6,734 nucleotides of DNA, from the NCBI GenBank assembly GCA_003553305.1, contig PWEB01000253.1, positions 1 to 6,734 on the forward strand. Reading direction: 5' to 3'. The notes beneath the pieces were generated by a model, which did no database searches, was not told the origin of the DNA, and saw nothing but the letters and a program-made list of their open reading frames with translations. Position numbers and translations under genes: made by a program. This DNA is from Syntrophomonadaceae bacterium. GTDB taxonomy: Bacteria > Bacillota > Dethiobacteria > DTU022. Below are positions 5,736 through 6,734 of this stretch, piece by piece. How positions within the stretch are numbered: position 1 is the first letter of the stretch; every line of letters begins with the position of its first letter.

Positions 5736-5765
5736 TTGCAGATGGAACCAGGCGACCTGTACTAA
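5736..5765 (+). promoter_or_regulatory. Weak possible promoter before the decayed exported-protein gene
   Basis: TTGCAG (5736-5741) and TACTAA (5760-5765) are separated by 18 bp, about 30 bp before a good GAGAGGAG ribosome binding site at 5797-5804. The -10 match is modest. Confidence 0.3.
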
Positions 5766-5812
5766 TGTCTGCATGAAAGGACAATAACGGGACATTGAGA
5801 GGAGAATATTAA

Positions 5813-6130
5813 ATTTTCAAGCGTAGTTTTGCAGTAATTTCACCTGTTTTGTTACTAACAGGTGGGTTGGCTTCAGGTTATCAGTACGCGGCACAGGAAT
5901 TAAATGGCCCAGCAGATCAGCAGATCGATCATCGGGAAATTTGTAGAAAGATATTTTTTCTGCTCGCGAGGCAATTTTTGCTCACCGCGACATAATTTTT
6001 TGTTTTCGTGGTCTTGTGCAGGAAGCCCTAATTTGGGATTTGCTAAAGAGACCGGAGAGTTTGGAAAGCTGGCGGTTCCCAATTTGATTTAGTTGAAGTG
6101 GTCAATGCTCTGCTGGAAGGACCGGAGTAG
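5813..6130 (+). pseudogene. Decayed gene for a small exported protein, family not recognised
   Basis: GAGAGGAG (5797-5804) sits 8 nt before an ATT codon at 5813 that opens a frame starting F-K-R-S-F, then a hydrophobic stretch AVISPVLLLTGGLASGY and YQYAAQELNGPADQQID. This is a typical signal peptide with positive n-region, running into a polar mature start. There is no ATG, GTG or TTG in the right place, which suggests the start codon has mutated. The frame ends at TAA 5993-5995 after 60 codons of increasingly unlikely sequence. Protein-like sequence resumes in other frames: AKETGEFGKLAVPNLI ending at 6092, then QFDLVEVVNALLEGPE ending in TAG at 6128-6130. The pieces together would make a protein of about 100 residues. 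The family is not recognised. The alternative that these are unrelated open stretches cannot be excluded, but the signal peptide behind a perfect ribosome binding site is hard to explain by chance. Confidence 0.5.
5961..5990. repeat. Imperfect hairpin/direct repeat inside the decayed gene
   Basis: TCGCG (5964-5968) pairs with CGCGA (5986-5990) and GCAA (5971-5974) with TTGC (5978-5981) around a 3-nt loop. The same stretch also reads as a loose direct repeat, TGCTCGCGA at 5961 and TGCTCACCGCGA at 5979. It lies where the reading frame of the decayed gene is lost, so it could be a small inserted element. Confidence 0.3.
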
Positions 6131-6197
6131 CAAAGTATAGTTTACAATATTATATAGGAATGTTCATGTGCATAGTGCAAACATTTTAAAAATATTG

Positions 6198-6203
6198 TAT
6201 AAT
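6198..6203 (+). promoter_or_regulatory. Perfect -10 box upstream of the CHAP gene
   Basis: TATAAT at 6198-6203 lies 71 bp before the ATG at 6275. The -35 position 17 bp upstream reads GTGCAA, a weak match. The surrounding sequence is AT-rich. Confidence 0.4.
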
Positions 6204-6274
6204 AAGGATCCGATTGGTAGCTTAAGAATAAACAGACAGGATATTGGTTTAAAACAGGGCAGGGATTATTGCTT

Positions 6275-6734
6275 ATGAATAAAATACCGGTAACAATACT
6301 TATTATATTTTTATTGCTGGGGTTAGGTTCTCCGGTTCTTGCAGATGATCAATTCCCTCTGATGACTCGGGAAGAATTTGATGAATGGCCGAAATGGCCG
6401 GAATATACTGTTTTTAATTACTTTCCATCTAAAGGTTCGAATTGCACCTGGTATGCCCATGGAAGGATGATGCAGCTGGGTTATTGTAAAGAAGCCCTGG
6501 ACAGCATGCGTTTTAATGCTCACACCTGGGCTGATCATGCTGCAAGGGGAGCTGAGGTGACCGATATTCCGGAAGCAGCATCAATAGCATTCTGGGACGG
6601 TAATGCTTCTTTTGGAGGTTCATTAGGTCACGTAGCAGTGGTTGAAGCGGTTGAAGAAGATGGTTCGATCCTGGTCTCTGATTCAAGCAGCAGCAGAAGC
6701 GCCTATAATACCTATACAATTGAACCGGATGATC
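6275..6734 (+). CDS. Secreted CHAP-domain cysteine amidase/peptidase, C-terminus cut off by the window edge
   Basis: ATG at 6275 opens 153 codons to the right edge; a weak AGGG-type ribosome binding site lies about 10 nt upstream. Residues 1-23 are a signal peptide (KIPVTILIIFLLLGLGSPVLA, cleavage before DDQF). The mature protein shows the CHAP fold: SNCTWYAHGRM with nucleophile C57, LDSMRFNAHTWADHAA, IPEAASIAFWDG (about 98-109), GHVAVVEAV with catalytic H119 and acidic E124, then SILVSDSSSS. CHAP domains are NlpC/P60-like cysteine amidases or endopeptidases that cut peptidoglycan cross-bridges or the amide bond to muramic acid. As an exported enzyme it probably acts in wall turnover, division or spore-related remodelling. 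Further C-terminal domains, such as wall-binding repeats, may lie beyond the window. The domain call is firm, the exact bond cleaved is unknown. Confidence 0.92.
   Translation, partial: MNKIPVTILIIFLLLGLGSPVLADDQFPLMTREEFDEWPKWPEYTVFNYFPSKGSNCTWYAHGRMMQLGYCKEALDSMRFNAHTWADHAARGAEVTDIPEAASIAFWDGNASFGGSLGHVAVVEAVEEDGSILVSDSSSSRSAYNTYTIEPDD

Noticed and set aside
6323..6719. Minus-strand open frames opposite the CHAP gene
   Set aside because: Antisense to a clear signal peptide and CHAP domain; no independent evidence of coding.

Overview
The window looks like a piece of chromosome from an anaerobic, low- to mid-GC Gram-positive bacterium, probably Clostridia in the broad sense. That is an inference from strong GGAGG-type ribosome binding sites, frequent TTG starts, an M42 aminopeptidase, a DUF1475/DUF3159 membrane pair and a MORN-heliorhodopsin. 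No rRNA, tRNA, CRISPR array or intact transposase is visible.

Left part (1-1900, all minus strand): a secreted beta-lactamase-family serine hydrolase runs off the left edge. Next come two decayed genes. One is the C-terminal part of an alpha/beta hydrolase, split over two frames and cut by an in-frame TAG. The other is a small Smr-domain protein whose reading frame is restored only by a -1 shift on a run of seven A, and which also carries an in-frame TAG before its conserved last strand. A REP-like palindrome with a 9-bp tandem repeat lies just before the M42 gene.

Centre (1930-4150, minus strand): a probable operon transcribed leftward from a good promoter near 4190-4216. Its order is a DUF1475 membrane protein, a DUF3159 membrane protein and a complete M42 metallo-aminopeptidase. 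All three are best explained by TTG starts with clear Shine-Dalgarno sequences.

Right-centre (4300-5720, plus strand): the most notable gene is a MORN-repeat domain fused to a complete heliorhodopsin, transcribed alone from its own promoter to a rho-independent terminator. The seven-helix part keeps the retinal lysine, the glutamate counterion, the SSS motif after it, and the conserved histidines. The N terminus of heliorhodopsins faces the cytoplasm, so the MORN repeats and their helical, basic linker should lie on the inner face of the membrane. This suits a photosensory rather than an ion-pumping role.

Right end (5730-6734, plus strand): a decayed gene for a small exported protein in several frames, then a promoter and the start of a secreted CHAP-domain (NlpC/P60-like cysteine amidase/peptidase) protein that runs off the right edge. 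The divergent promoters of the heliorhodopsin and the DUF1475-DUF3159-M42 block share one 297-bp intergenic region, the main hint of a functional link between them.
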